A stretch of 64,000 nucleotides of DNA from Helicovermis profundi. GTDB lineage: Bacteria > Bacillota > Clostridia > Peptostreptococcales > Acidaminobacteraceae. Below, piece after piece: positions 26,789 to 35,941 of this stretch. Below the pieces are notes generated by a model. It searched no databases. It was not told the DNA's origin and saw only the letters and a program-made list of their open reading frames with translations. Made by a program: the position numbers and the translations under genes. Each line of letters opens with the position of its first letter. Position 1 is the stretch's first letter. The stretch lies in contig NZ_AP028654.1 of assembly GCF_033097505.1 (NCBI RefSeq), positions 388,001 to 452,000 on the forward strand, read 5' to 3'.

Positions 26789-28819
26789 ATGTTAACAAAT
26801 AACGAAATTTACGACGCAATGGATATTAAGCTAGATACAGTTTTACCTGAATATCCTAAATTTGATCCAAAGTATAGAAGAGCCCCTAAGAGAGAATTCA
26901 CTTTGACAAAAGATCAAACAAAATTAGCACTTAAAAATGCTTTAAGATATGTTCCTGAGGAAATGCATGATGTTTTAGCTCCAGAATTTTTAGACGAGTT
27001 ATTAACTCATGGACGTATTTATGGATATAGATTTAGACCAGAAGGTGCACTTTCTGGAAAACCATTTACTGAGTATAAAGGTAATTGTACTGAAGCAAAA
27101 GGCGTTCAAGTTATGATTGATAATAATCTTGATTTTAATATTGCTCTTTATCCTTATGAATTAGTTACTTACGGTGAAACAGGTAGAGTATGCCAAAACT
27201 GGATGCAGTATAGATTAATTAAAAAATATTTGGAAATTATGGATCAAGATCAAACATTGGTTGTTATGTCAGGACATCCTTTAGGATTATTCAGATCTAC
27301 TCCAGAAGCTCCAAGAGTAATTATAACTAATGGTCTTATGATTGGTATGTATGATAATCCTGAAACGTTCAATAAAGCTGCTGCAATTGGAGTTGCAAAT
27401 TACGGTCAAATGACTGCTGGTGGATGGATGTATATTGGACCACAAGGAATTGTTCATGGAACATTTAATACAGTTATGAATGCTGGTAGATTAAAATATG
27501 GTATAAAAAATGATGAAGATCTTGGTGGATATTTATTTGTAACTTCTGGACTTGGTGGTATGAGTGGAGCGCAAGGTAAAGCAGCTAAAATAGCTGGTTG
27601 TGTTGGTATTATTTCTGAAGTTGATGAGTCAAGAGTAATCACAAGACATGAACAAGGATGGATTGATAGTTATTCATCTTCAGCAGAAGAAGTCTTTAAA
27701 GAAGCCCAAAAATATATGGATAAAAAAGAAGGTAGAGCAATTGGTTTTCTTGGCAATGCAGTTGATTTACTGCAATATGCAGTAGACAATAATATCACTA
27801 TTCATTTACTTAGTGATCAAACAAGTTGTCATGTTCCTTATGATGGAGGTTATTGTCCACAAGGTTTAACATTTGAAGAAAGAACTACAATGCTTGCAGA
27901 AGATAAAGAAACATTTGTAAAATTAGTTGATAAAACTCTTCAAAAACATTATGAATTAGTAAAAATATTATCTGAAAGAGGATCATATTTCTTTGATTAT
28001 GGTAATGCTTTTATGAAAGCGATATATGATACTGGTGTTAGTGAAATTTGCAAAAATGGTGAGAATGAAATGGATGGATTTATTTGGCCATCATATGTTG
28101 AAGATATTATGGGACCTATGTTATTTGACTATGGATATGGACCATTTAGATGGGTGTGTTTAAGCGGAAAACCTGAAGATCTTAGAAAAACTGATCATGC
28201 TGCAATGAGCTGTATTGATCCAAATAGAAGAGGACAAGATAGAGATAATTATATTTGGGTTAGAGATGCTGAGAAAAACAAGTTGGTTGTTGGAACTCAG
28301 GCTAGAATTTTATATCAAGATGCGCTTGGTAGAATGAATATTGCACTTAAATTTAATGAAATGGTTAGAAAAGGTGAAGTTGGACCTATTATGCTTGGTC
28401 GTGATCACCATGATACTGGTGGAACAGATTCACCGTTTAGAGAAACTTCTAATATCAAAGATGGATCAAATATTATGTCTGAAATGGCAGTTCAGTGTTT
28501 TGCTGGTAATGCAGCTAGAGGAATGTCTATGATAGCACTTCATAATGGTGGTGGAGTTGGTACAAGTAAAGCGATTAATGGTGGATTTGGATTAGTGCTT
28601 GATGGAAGTACTAGAGTTGATAATATAATTAGAAGAAGTATCCCATGGGACGTAATGGTAGGTGTATCTAGAAGAGCGTGGGCTAGAAATGAAAATTCAA
28701 TTTCGACTGTTGCAGAGTACAATGAAATGTATAAAGGATCGGATCATATAACAATGCCTTATATAACAAAAAAAGGATTAGTTGATGAATTAGTGGAAAA
28801 AGCTTTAAAAAGTAAATAG
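26789..28819 (+). CDS. hutU: Urocanate hydratase
   Basis: NAD-dependent urocanase of 676 aa that converts urocanate to imidazolone-propionate in histidine degradation. The length matches the longer form found in some anaerobes; the classical enzyme is about 555 aa. Diagnostic segments are NWMQYRLIKKYLEIM, VVMSGHPLGLF, ANYGQMTAGGWMYIGPQGI, FVTSGLGGMSGAQ, HVPYDGGYCPQGLTF, GYGPFRWVCLSG, LGRDHHDTGGTDSPFRE and ALHNGGGVGTS. RBS AAAGAGGTGCG. No hutH, hutI or formimidoyl enzymes are in the window, so the rest of the pathway must lie elsewhere. A terminator follows. The regulator encoded next may control it. Confidence 0.95.
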   Translation: MLTNNEIYDAMDIKLDTVLPEYPKFDPKYRRAPKREFTLTKDQTKLALKNALRYVPEEMHDVLAPEFLDELLTHGRIYGYRFRPEGALSGKPFTEYKGNCTEAKGVQVMIDNNLDFNIALYPYELVTYGETGRVCQNWMQYRLIKKYLEIMDQDQTLVVMSGHPLGLFRSTPEAPRVIITNGLMIGMYDNPETFNKAAAIGVANYGQMTAGGWMYIGPQGIVHGTFNTVMNAGRLKYGIKNDEDLGGYLFVTSGLGGMSGAQGKAAKIAGCVGIISEVDESRVITRHEQGWIDSYSSSAEEVFKEAQKYMDKKEGRAIGFLGNAVDLLQYAVDNNITIHLLSDQTSCHVPYDGGYCPQGLTFEERTTMLAEDKETFVKLVDKTLQKHYELVKILSERGSYFFDYGNAFMKAIYDTGVSEICKNGENEMDGFIWPSYVEDIMGPMLFDYGYGPFRWVCLSGKPEDLRKTDHAAMSCIDPNRRGQDRDNYIWVRDAEKNKLVVGTQARILYQDALGRMNIALKFNEMVRKGEVGPIMLGRDHHDTGGTDSPFRETSNIKDGSNIMSEMAVQCFAGNAARGMSMIALHNGGGVGTSKAINGGFGLVLDGSTRVDNIIRRSIPWDVMVGVSRRAWARNENSISTVAEYNEMYKGSDHITMPYITKKGLVDELVEKALKSK

Positions 28820-28836
28820 TAACTATAAAAGTTTTA

Positions 28837-28870
28837 AAGGTAGGTATCTTAGATATCTGCCTTTTTTGTT
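28837..28870 (+). terminator. Terminator of hutU
   Basis: AAGGTAGGTATC (28837-28848) pairs with GATATCTGCCTT (28852-28863), followed by TTTTG. Confidence 0.8.
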
Positions 28871-28915
28871 TATTTATTTAATATAAGAACAGATGAGTTT
28901 TTGAGTTAAAATGGA

Positions 28916-29053
28916 ATTTATCCGATGCCTTAGACTTCTAATACCCCCACTTCTTTAAAAAGTGAGGGTATTAGTACTCTAAAAGGGCCCTGGATTATGT
29001 TTTCTAAGACTCAGTGGGAGTAAAAACTCCCTCTGAATCCAAGAAATTCATTT
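28916..29053 (-). repeat. Twin-hairpin interspersed repeat, copy C
   Basis: Third copy, same orientation as copy B, with both hairpins and the conserved ends. Some stem positions differ: AGACTCAGTGGGAG versus AGATTCAGAGGGAG, and AGTGAGGG versus AGTGGGGG. It lies between the hutU terminator and the SARP-like regulator gene. Confidence 0.85.
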
Positions 29054-29198
29054 ATATTTTTCTGAAGTTTAAAATACTAAAGATTGGAATAAATAATTCT
29101 GTATAACTCTGTAATTTTATATTATAATTAAGTTGTTATGTGTAGCTTAAAAGATTAATACACACAATATATTATTAAATATCAAGCGTGGTGAAAAA

Positions 29199-32100
29199 AT
29201 GTTTGAAATCAAATTGTTCGGAATACCAGAAATTAAATATAATAATAAAAAAATTGTTTTTCCCTTTAAAAAAGCTGAGGGTATTTTTTACTACCTATTA
29301 ATAAATAAAACAGTAACAAGAGATGAACTTATTAATTTATTTTGGGGTGACATCAGTGAAGATATTGCAAGAAAAAATCTTAGAAATGCTATTTATAGAA
29401 TAAAAAAAGAGTTAAATAGTAGTATTATTTTATCCCCACAAAAGAATACCTTATGTATTGATGAACAAATTAAAATTAATTCAGATTACAATCAACTCTT
29501 TTTTAGCAACAATAACATTTTAGAAATTTCTGATGAAGAATTTCTTAAAGGATTTTATATAAAAAAAAGTATGTATTTTGAAGACTGGCTTTATGAGATA
29601 AGAGAAAATTGTAAAAGAGAAAGGATCTGTAAATTAAAAGCATATGCGCTTAAAATTCCAAATATTGAAGAAAAGATAGAAATTTATGAAAGAATACTTA
29701 AACTTGATAAATTGGATGAAGTTGCGTATTCAAATTTAATAAAAGTGTATAGTGATGATGGTAAGTATCATCAAGCAATAAAATGTTTTCATAATTTGAC
29801 AGATGTTTTAAATGAAGAGCTTGGCGTTGAACCAGATGAGACTATAGTAAAATTTGTTCAAAAGATAATATTAAATAGAAAAAAATTTTTGAATGAAGAA
29901 AAAAAAGAGAATACTATAATTGGAAGAAAAAGAGAAAAAAATGTTATTTTAAATCAAATTAATATGTTTTTATCACATAATGAGTATAAAAATATATTAA
30001 TTAGCGGCGAGGCAGGTATAGGAAAAACATCGTTATTTAATAGTATTCTAAATGAATTGACTTCTATGGAAGTACTTTGCTTGAAATCAGAATGTTATAA
30101 AGTTGATAAAGATTTTTATTTAAAGGCTTGGAGTAATGTTGTAGAAGGTATTTCAAAATATACGTTAAAAAATAATGTTTTTATTGAAGCTTCTTTAATT
30201 AACCCTTTAAGAAGAATTTTTCCAAGTTTTAGTTTGCAAAATAGAAAAAATGATAAGGAAGAAAACGTATTTGTGCCTAAGAAAGAAGAATTTAATGCAC
30301 GTATTTTTAACAATACTATAGAAGAAGTATTAAAAAATATCCTAATAAAAATAACCAGTGAGAAAAAAATAATAATATTTTTTGAAGATATTCAGTGGAT
30401 GGATAATCAGAGTTTATCGTTATTAATAAGGTTAGTACATGATTTAAAAGATAAAGTTATGTTAGTTTTAACTTTAAGAAATGATAATAGTGATCTACAT
30501 AAAATAAAAAATTTATTTTATGATGAAAATATCCTTAAAAGTGTTGAATTAAAAGGTTTTTCTATGGAAGAAACTATGCTTTTTATTGATAAATTTAAAA
30601 AGGTAAAAAGTATTGAAAAGAAAGTAAAAGAAAAAATATATTTAGAATCAGAAGGAAATCCACTTTTTATATCTGAGTATCTAAAAATGGCAAATGAAAA
30701 ATCAAATTTTAAATTAATTAATGAAAAAATAGCTAGTGTACTTGAAGGAAGATTTAGTGAATTGTCAAAAAATGCAAGGCAAATAATAAATATTATGTCT
30801 GTATTTTCAAGAGATGTTAGGTTTGATAGATTAATAGAAATAAGTAATAAATCTGAGCTTGAACTTTTAGAAATTACTCAGGAACTTAGAAACAATTATT
30901 TAATTAAAGATATTGGAACGGATATAGTTTCTTTTATATTTACTCATTCAAAACTTAAAGAATATATATATGATACTTTAAACTTTTCATTTAAGAAAAT
31001 AATTCATAGAAAAATTGGCGATATAATTGAAAAAGACTATTTAAATAGTAATTTAAGAAATGATATTGATACGCTTTCTGATTTAATTTTTCATTATAAA
31101 TGTTCAAATGAAAAACTTAAAATGCTTAAATACAAACTTGATTATGTAGCATATTATTTAGATTATGTTCATGAATTATATCCTAAAATAAAAAAAGAAA
31201 AATCTGTAGTAAAAAAATTGAGAATATTAGATAGAGAATCGGTGAAAACTGAATTTAAAGAAATAGATGGTTTGTTTAAAGAAATAGAAAAAATATATAG
31301 TGACGAATTGATTAATTTAGAAAATGCAAAATATTTATATATCAAGGGAAGGTATTTTATAAGAAATGGTGAATATGAAGAAGGCAAAAAATATATTAAA
31401 AGACAAATATTGATTTCGAATTCACTAGAGCAAAATGAGAATGCTATTAAGGGTTATAAACAATTGATATTTATGACTATTCAAAGGCATGATATTAATA
31501 TGATGCGTATTTATTTAGAAAGTGCTATGAAACTTGAAAAAAAATGCAGTATTAAATATGAAAAAGGTGTACTTACTAGATTATTAGGATTATATTATTT
31601 AATGAATGGTAATTTTAAAGAATCACTTATTAGTTTTGAAAAAGCAATTAAGATTTTTAGAGAAGATATTTTAAATATTAGTAAATATGTTTTAAATATA
31701 GCTGCATGTTATAATTATATTGGTGAAATTAATAGAAGGGAAGGTCAATATATTGGTGCAGATACCAACTACCAGATGGCTATTAATATATGTGTTGATT
31801 CAAATGTAAGAAGAGGTCTTGAGATATTTTACACGAATTTAGGGCAAGTATCTATGGAAACTAATAATATAGAAAATGCATATAAGTATTTTGTCAATGC
31901 AACTGAATATTTTGACGAAAATGGTACACTTTGGCATAAGTCTATTGCTGTAGCATTTCTTTCTTACATTGAGCTAGTAAAAAATAAAAATGTAGAAGCT
32001 TCATTTGAAAATTTAAAAATTGCTATAAATCTTTCGGTTCAGCTTGGTAATCCATATGACATTGGACTTGTGAAATATATAGAGTTTATTGTAATGGAAA

Positions 32101-32243
32101 GAGATGAATTAATTTGTAATAAATGCATTAAAGAATTGGATGCTAATTTAAATGAATTAGAAAAAGAAGCAATTAGATATTTTAATGAAGCAAATGCAAG
32201 TTTTGAAATTGAAAGACTGGACAGATTGAGAGTGATTAATTAA
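29199..32243 (+). CDS. SARP/AfsR-like transcriptional regulator with AAA ATPase and TPR domains
   Basis: A 1014-aa regulator. Residues about 1-95 form an OmpR-type winged helix (KNLRNAIYRIKKEL) and about 100-230 a bacterial transcriptional activator domain (ELGVEPDETIVKFVQKII). An AAA/NACHT-like ATPase follows with Walker A SGEAGIGKTSLF (near 268) and Walker B IIFFEDIQWMD (near 392). Helical TPR-like repeats occupy about 600-1000. Such proteins act as ATP-dependent activators of neighbouring catabolic or secondary-metabolite genes. Its place just after hutU suggests control of urocanate use. The start follows a weak GGTG site; the downstream transpeptidase gene begins 30 bases on. Confidence 0.88.
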   Translation: MFEIKLFGIPEIKYNNKKIVFPFKKAEGIFYYLLINKTVTRDELINLFWGDISEDIARKNLRNAIYRIKKELNSSIILSPQKNTLCIDEQIKINSDYNQLFFSNNNILEISDEEFLKGFYIKKSMYFEDWLYEIRENCKRERICKLKAYALKIPNIEEKIEIYERILKLDKLDEVAYSNLIKVYSDDGKYHQAIKCFHNLTDVLNEELGVEPDETIVKFVQKIILNRKKFLNEEKKENTIIGRKREKNVILNQINMFLSHNEYKNILISGEAGIGKTSLFNSILNELTSMEVLCLKSECYKVDKDFYLKAWSNVVEGISKYTLKNNVFIEASLINPLRRIFPSFSLQNRKNDKEENVFVPKKEEFNARIFNNTIEEVLKNILIKITSEKKIIIFFEDIQWMDNQSLSLLIRLVHDLKDKVMLVLTLRNDNSDLHKIKNLFYDENILKSVELKGFSMEETMLFIDKFKKVKSIEKKVKEKIYLESEGNPLFISEYLKMANEKSNFKLINEKIASVLEGRFSELSKNARQIINIMSVFSRDVRFDRLIEISNKSELELLEITQELRNNYLIKDIGTDIVSFIFTHSKLKEYIYDTLNFSFKKIIHRKIGDIIEKDYLNSNLRNDIDTLSDLIFHYKCSNEKLKMLKYKLDYVAYYLDYVHELYPKIKKEKSVVKKLRILDRESVKTEFKEIDGLFKEIEKIYSDELINLENAKYLYIKGRYFIRNGEYEEGKKYIKRQILISNSLEQNENAIKGYKQLIFMTIQRHDINMMRIYLESAMKLEKKCSIKYEKGVLTRLLGLYYLMNGNFKESLISFEKAIKIFREDILNISKYVLNIAACYNYIGEINRREGQYIGADTNYQMAINICVDSNVRRGLEIFYTNLGQVSMETNNIENAYKYFVNATEYFDENGTLWHKSIAVAFLSYIELVKNKNVEASFENLKIAINLSVQLGNPYDIGLVKYIEFIVMERDELICNKCIKELDANLNELEKEAIRYFNEANASFEIERLDRLRVIN

Positions 32244-32273
32244 AGGAATAGTTGACTAAAAGAGGAGAAAAAA

Positions 32274-33269
32274 TTGAATTATAGAAGAAGAAAGAAAAAT
32301 GGAATTATTAAGATGTTACTTATAAGTGTTTTAGTAGTATCACTAGTAGGATTTGGATTTTACAAACTAAAAAATAAATTGTTTTTAGCACCTGAAAAAA
32401 ACGTATCAACTATTACTAATGAAAGTGTTAATAACACATCTGATGAAATAGAAAGCACTGAGGTTAATTCGGATGGAGATAATGTTTCAAGTAAAACTGT
32501 TGATACAGAAGAAAATACTGCTGCCGGTGATACGAGTGCTCAAGCAAATTCAAATGATTCTGATACAAGTACAATTGAAGTAGAAAAAACAAATGTAAAT
32601 TCTAACGAAATAATAGATTCTCCTGTTTTTGCTAGAGTAAATTCTTCGGCGATAGCATATGATGGTTACTCAGATAAGAAAAAAACTATCGGAGAATTTA
32701 ATGAAAATGATAAAGTTGAGATAATAAAAGACAGAGGAACTACTTGGTATAAATTAAAAAGGGAATCCGACGGATTTGTTGGATGGGTGTATAAAGATAA
32801 ACTTGAAATTCCAAATGACCCTAAAACAAATGAAAATGAGCTTTCAACAGAGGAAATAGAAAACTTTATTAATAGTAAAAAATACAGTTCTAAAACAAAT
32901 AATTTTATTTGGGTAAACATTGATAGGCAAAAAACATATATTTTTGATAGAAATAATGAGTCTTGGAAGTTAATAAAAACGTTTACTTCAGGAACGGGAT
33001 TAAATATTTCTCCAACTGTAAGAGGACTATATGAAATAGGAGGAAGAGGAGATTCGTTTTATAGTGAAAGGTTTAAAAGTGGAGCAAAATATTGGACTAG
33101 ATTTTATGGCCCGTATTTATTTCATTCAGTAACAATGGATAAGGACGGTAATGTTATTGATCCAACTTTAGGGAAAAGAGTATCTAATGGATGTATAAGA
33201 TTAAGTGTAGATGATGCGAGTTGGATTAATAAAAATATTTTAGATAAAACGAGAGTTTATATAAATTAG
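32274..33269 (+). CDS. L,D-transpeptidase (YkuD) with SH3-like domain
   Basis: Cell-wall cross-linking enzyme of 331 aa, anchored by one N-terminal membrane segment (about residues 14-32). It has a Ser/Thr/Asn-rich linker (about 45-115), a bacterial SH3 domain (about 120-175, with WYKLKRESDGFVGWVYKDKL) and a YkuD domain (about 200-331). The catalytic region shows GPYLFHSVTM and SNGCIRLSVDDA, with the conserved His and Cys. The gene starts with TTG at 32274, 6 bases after AGAGGAG. It follows the regulator by 30 bases and may share its transcript, although no functional link is obvious. Confidence 0.9.
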   Translation: MNYRRRKKNGIIKMLLISVLVVSLVGFGFYKLKNKLFLAPEKNVSTITNESVNNTSDEIESTEVNSDGDNVSSKTVDTEENTAAGDTSAQANSNDSDTSTIEVEKTNVNSNEIIDSPVFARVNSSAIAYDGYSDKKKTIGEFNENDKVEIIKDRGTTWYKLKRESDGFVGWVYKDKLEIPNDPKTNENELSTEEIENFINSKKYSSKTNNFIWVNIDRQKTYIFDRNNESWKLIKTFTSGTGLNISPTVRGLYEIGGRGDSFYSERFKSGAKYWTRFYGPYLFHSVTMDKDGNVIDPTLGKRVSNGCIRLSVDDASWINKNILDKTRVYIN

Positions 33270-33382
33270 TAGAGAAAATTAAGTAGCTCAATAATGTATT
33301 TAAAGTAACACTTAAAAATGGTGTATAAGCTTTGATATAAGTTAAAATTGATGAATCAAAGACCTAGATAAGGATAAGAAAA

Positions 33383-33434
33383 ATGAACCCTATAGAGTAT
33401 ACAATTAAAAAAGTATACTTTATAGGGCATTTTT
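33383..33434 (+). terminator. Terminator after the L,D-transpeptidase gene
   Basis: The inverted repeat CCCTATAGAGTATAC / GTATACTTTATAGGG flanks AATTAAAAAA and is followed by a T run. Confidence 0.88.
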
Positions 33435-33478
33435 TTATCTATTTTAATCTAGATTGAATGTTAAATTTTTGTTTATAG

Positions 33479-33507
33479 TTGACATTATAAATAATAGCTC
33501 TTACAAT
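33479..33507 (+). promoter_or_regulatory. Sigma-A promoter of the CoA-disulfide reductase gene
   Basis: TTGACA (33479-33484), a 17-base spacer and TACAAT (33502-33507). The first in-frame ATG (33506) overlaps this -10 box, so translation must start further down. Confidence 0.85.
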
Positions 33508-33512
33508 GAAAC

Positions 33513-33536
33513 TACACCCCCTGGGGTACGGGGGTA
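33513..33536 (+). promoter_or_regulatory. CsoR/CstR-type operator
   Basis: The G/C-tract palindrome TACACCCCCTGGGGTA, with a further GGGGGTA half, lies right after the -10 box in otherwise AT-rich DNA. It matches the ACCCCnnGGGGT pattern bound by CsoR-family repressors (copper-sensing CsoR or persulfide-sensing CstR). Given the sulfur-related gene downstream, CstR is the more likely binder. No repressor gene lies in the window. Confidence 0.65.
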
Positions 33537-33562
33537 AAAATATGATGTATAAGGTGGTTTTT

Positions 33563-35578
33563 ATGGAAAAATTAATTATTATTGGCGGTGTTGCAGCCGG
33601 TGCAACTGCTGCAGCAAAAGCGAGAAGACTTTCATCAGATGCTCAAATTACAATTCTTGAAGCTGGTGCAGATATATCATTTGCCAACTGCGGGTTGCCA
33701 TATTATATTGGCGGAGATATTAAAAGTCGTTCAAAGTTGATTTTAGAAAGTCCTGATAGTTTTAAAGAGAAGTACAATACAATGGTTTATCTTCATACAG
33801 AAGCGAGAGAAATTGATAGATTGAATCAAGTCGTACATACTGTTGATTTGCAAACTGGTGAAAAGAAGCAACATGAATATACAAAGCTTATTCTTGCTCA
33901 AGGTGGAAAACCTATAGCTCCACCAATTCCTGGTGCTGAAAAAGATCATGTTTTTCAACTTTGGACATTAGATGATATGGATAAAATTGATTCATTTATA
34001 GCGGATAATGAACCAAAAACAGCTGTTGTTGTAGGTGGAGGATTTATTGGTCTTGAAATGACAGAAGCACTTTCAAAACGAGGTATGAAAGTTTCTGTAG
34101 TTGAAATGATGCCACATGTAATGGGAATTATGGAAGCAGAAATAGCAGGGATTATTCAGGAAGAATTAATTTCATATGGTGTTGATATTTATACAAGTAA
34201 AGCAGTTACTGAAATCGAAACTAATAGGGTAGTGCTTAATGATAACACAAAAATTGATGCGGATATGGTATTGTTATCAATCGGTGTTAGACCAACCTTA
34301 AAACTTGCGCAAAATTCTGGACTTAATATGGGAGAAGCAGGAGGATTATTAGTTGATTCAACACTAAAAACAAGCGATGATAATATTTATGCTGCAGGTG
34401 ACATGGTTGAGTTGGAACACCGCGTATTAGGAAAAAAAGTGCGTATTCCACTTGCAGGCCCAGCCAATCGACAAGGTCGAATTGCTGCTGAAAATGCACT
34501 TGGTAAAAGACATGAATATAAAGGGTCGATTGGTACATCAATCGTTAGAGTATTTGAATCTGTAGCGGGTATTACAGGAATCTCTTTAAAGGCTGCAAGA
34601 AAAGAAGGTATTGACGCAGATGCTATTGTCATTCACAAAGAGAATCATACATCCTATTATCCGGGTTCAGAAATGGTGAGTGTACTTTTAGTTTATGATA
34701 AGGAAACTGGTAGGGTACTTGGTGGCCAGACTGCTGGTTATGATGGGGCCGATAGAAGACTAGATGTTTTGGCAACTGCTGTAGCAGCAGGGCTTAAAGT
34801 TTCCGATTTAGCTGATATAGATTTTGCATATTCACCACCACTTGGTAATGCAAATGATGCAATTAATATGGCTGCTTATGTTGCTGAAAATAGAATGTCG
34901 GGTTTTTCTCCTACATTGACAATTAGTGAGTTGGATGTCAATTTAATGGATAAAGAAGTACTGTGGATTGATGTTAGAGATGTTTTTTCATTCAAAAAAA
35001 CACATGTCGAAGGTGCTATAAATATTCCTCTTGAAATTCTTCCTTCAGAACTTGAAAGTTTACCTAGAAATAAAATGATTCTTGTTTATGATAATACGGG
35101 TAAGAAAGGTCATCAGGCACTGCGTACTTTAATTGGTGATGGATTTGAGAATGTACTGAATGTGAGTGGTGGATTTATGAGTCTTTCTAACTACTCGAGA
35201 TCAATTAAACCAGATAATTTTATTTTAGATTTAATTGATCCAGAGCGCAAGCAACTCGGAGAAGTTGCTACTGCTGAGACAGTAGAAAATTTGAAAGAAG
35301 AAGTTAAGCTTGAAGAAACAACTGAACCGTTAGTTATTGATGTGCGAACTAAGTATGAGTATGAATATGGGGCTTATCCAGGTGCAATCAATATTCCACT
35401 TGATGAATTAGGTGAGAAAATTTTTGAACTGAAAAAAACAGATAGACATATTATTCTTTACTGTGCATCTGGTGCAAAAAGTGCTTATGCATTAAGATTC
35501 CTTATGGACAACGGTATCACAAATGCTGAAAATGGTGGTGGAATTGCAAGAATGATGGCGACTTATAGAAATGAATAA
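33563..35578 (+). CDS. cdr: CoA-disulfide reductase with two rhodanese domains
   Basis: Flavoprotein (671 aa) that reduces CoA disulfide or CoA persulfide with NAD(P)H. The FAD fold starts IIIGGVAAGATAAAKARR. The redox cysteine is in FANCGLPYYIGG, the NAD fold is VVVGGGFIGLEM, and the FAD site is IYAAGDMVEL. Rhodanese domain 1 (about residues 465-550) lacks its catalytic cysteine (LVYDNTGKKG). Domain 2 (about 585-671) keeps it (ILYCASGAKSAYALR). ATG 33563 follows AAGGTGG by 5 bases; an earlier in-frame ATG lies in the -10 box. The operator upstream and the single active rhodanese fit a role in sulfane-sulfur detoxification. Confidence 0.9.
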   Translation: MEKLIIIGGVAAGATAAAKARRLSSDAQITILEAGADISFANCGLPYYIGGDIKSRSKLILESPDSFKEKYNTMVYLHTEAREIDRLNQVVHTVDLQTGEKKQHEYTKLILAQGGKPIAPPIPGAEKDHVFQLWTLDDMDKIDSFIADNEPKTAVVVGGGFIGLEMTEALSKRGMKVSVVEMMPHVMGIMEAEIAGIIQEELISYGVDIYTSKAVTEIETNRVVLNDNTKIDADMVLLSIGVRPTLKLAQNSGLNMGEAGGLLVDSTLKTSDDNIYAAGDMVELEHRVLGKKVRIPLAGPANRQGRIAAENALGKRHEYKGSIGTSIVRVFESVAGITGISLKAARKEGIDADAIVIHKENHTSYYPGSEMVSVLLVYDKETGRVLGGQTAGYDGADRRLDVLATAVAAGLKVSDLADIDFAYSPPLGNANDAINMAAYVAENRMSGFSPTLTISELDVNLMDKEVLWIDVRDVFSFKKTHVEGAINIPLEILPSELESLPRNKMILVYDNTGKKGHQALRTLIGDGFENVLNVSGGFMSLSNYSRSIKPDNFILDLIDPERKQLGEVATAETVENLKEEVKLEETTEPLVIDVRTKYEYEYGAYPGAINIPLDELGEKIFELKKTDRHIILYCASGAKSAYALRFLMDNGITNAENGGGIARMMATYRNE

Positions 35579-35673
35579 ATAAAGAATAAAAATTTCGTTT
35601 ATAAAGTAGATTGATTTTTATTGATCTTGTTTGACGGTTGAAGAAGTTCTCTAAATTTAAACTCTATTACGTT

Positions 35674-35702
35674 TTGACAAATTATTAATTTGATGTTATT
35701 AT
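35674..35702 (+). promoter_or_regulatory. Sigma-A promoter of the FMN riboswitch-ribU transcript
   Basis: TTGACA (35674-35679), 17 bases, TATTAT (35697-35702), about 35 bases before the riboswitch. Confidence 0.8.
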
Positions 35703-35737
35703 ACACATGTAAAGAGAGCATCTATATAATTGAAAAT

Positions 35738-35843
35738 TTCTTCAGGGCAGGGTGAAATTCCCGACCGGCGGTATAGTCCGCGAGCCAATTGGCTGATTAG
35801 GTTAAATTCCTAAACCGACAGTACAGTCTGGATGTGAGAAGAA
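35738..35843 (+). ncRNA. FMN riboswitch (RFN element)
   Basis: Conserved RFN signatures appear in order: TTCAGGGCAGGGTGAAATTC, CCGACCGGCGGT, AGTCCGCGAGC, then CCGACAGTACAGTCTGGATG and GAGAAGAA. The 5' and 3' ends pair (CTTC with GAAG). It precedes the riboflavin transporter gene ribU. FMN binding would stabilise termination at the hairpin just downstream. Confidence 0.97.
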
Positions 35844-35867
35844 TATTTATGTGTTAAACTTGCATAT

Positions 35868-35902
35868 AATCCCTGAGAATTTTTTTCAGGGATTTTTTAT
35901 TT
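35868..35902 (+). terminator. Riboswitch-controlled terminator
   Basis: AATCCCTGA / TCAGGGATT (35868-35876, 35886-35894) followed by a long T-rich tract: the expression platform of the FMN riboswitch. Confidence 0.9.
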
Positions 35903-35941
35903 TTTAATATTCCTGAATACTAAAATTTTAGGAGGAAGATT

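Noticed and set aside
26789-28819. A histidine-utilisation operon
   Set aside because: Only hutU is present; no hutH, hutI, hutG or formimidoyltransferase gene lies nearby.
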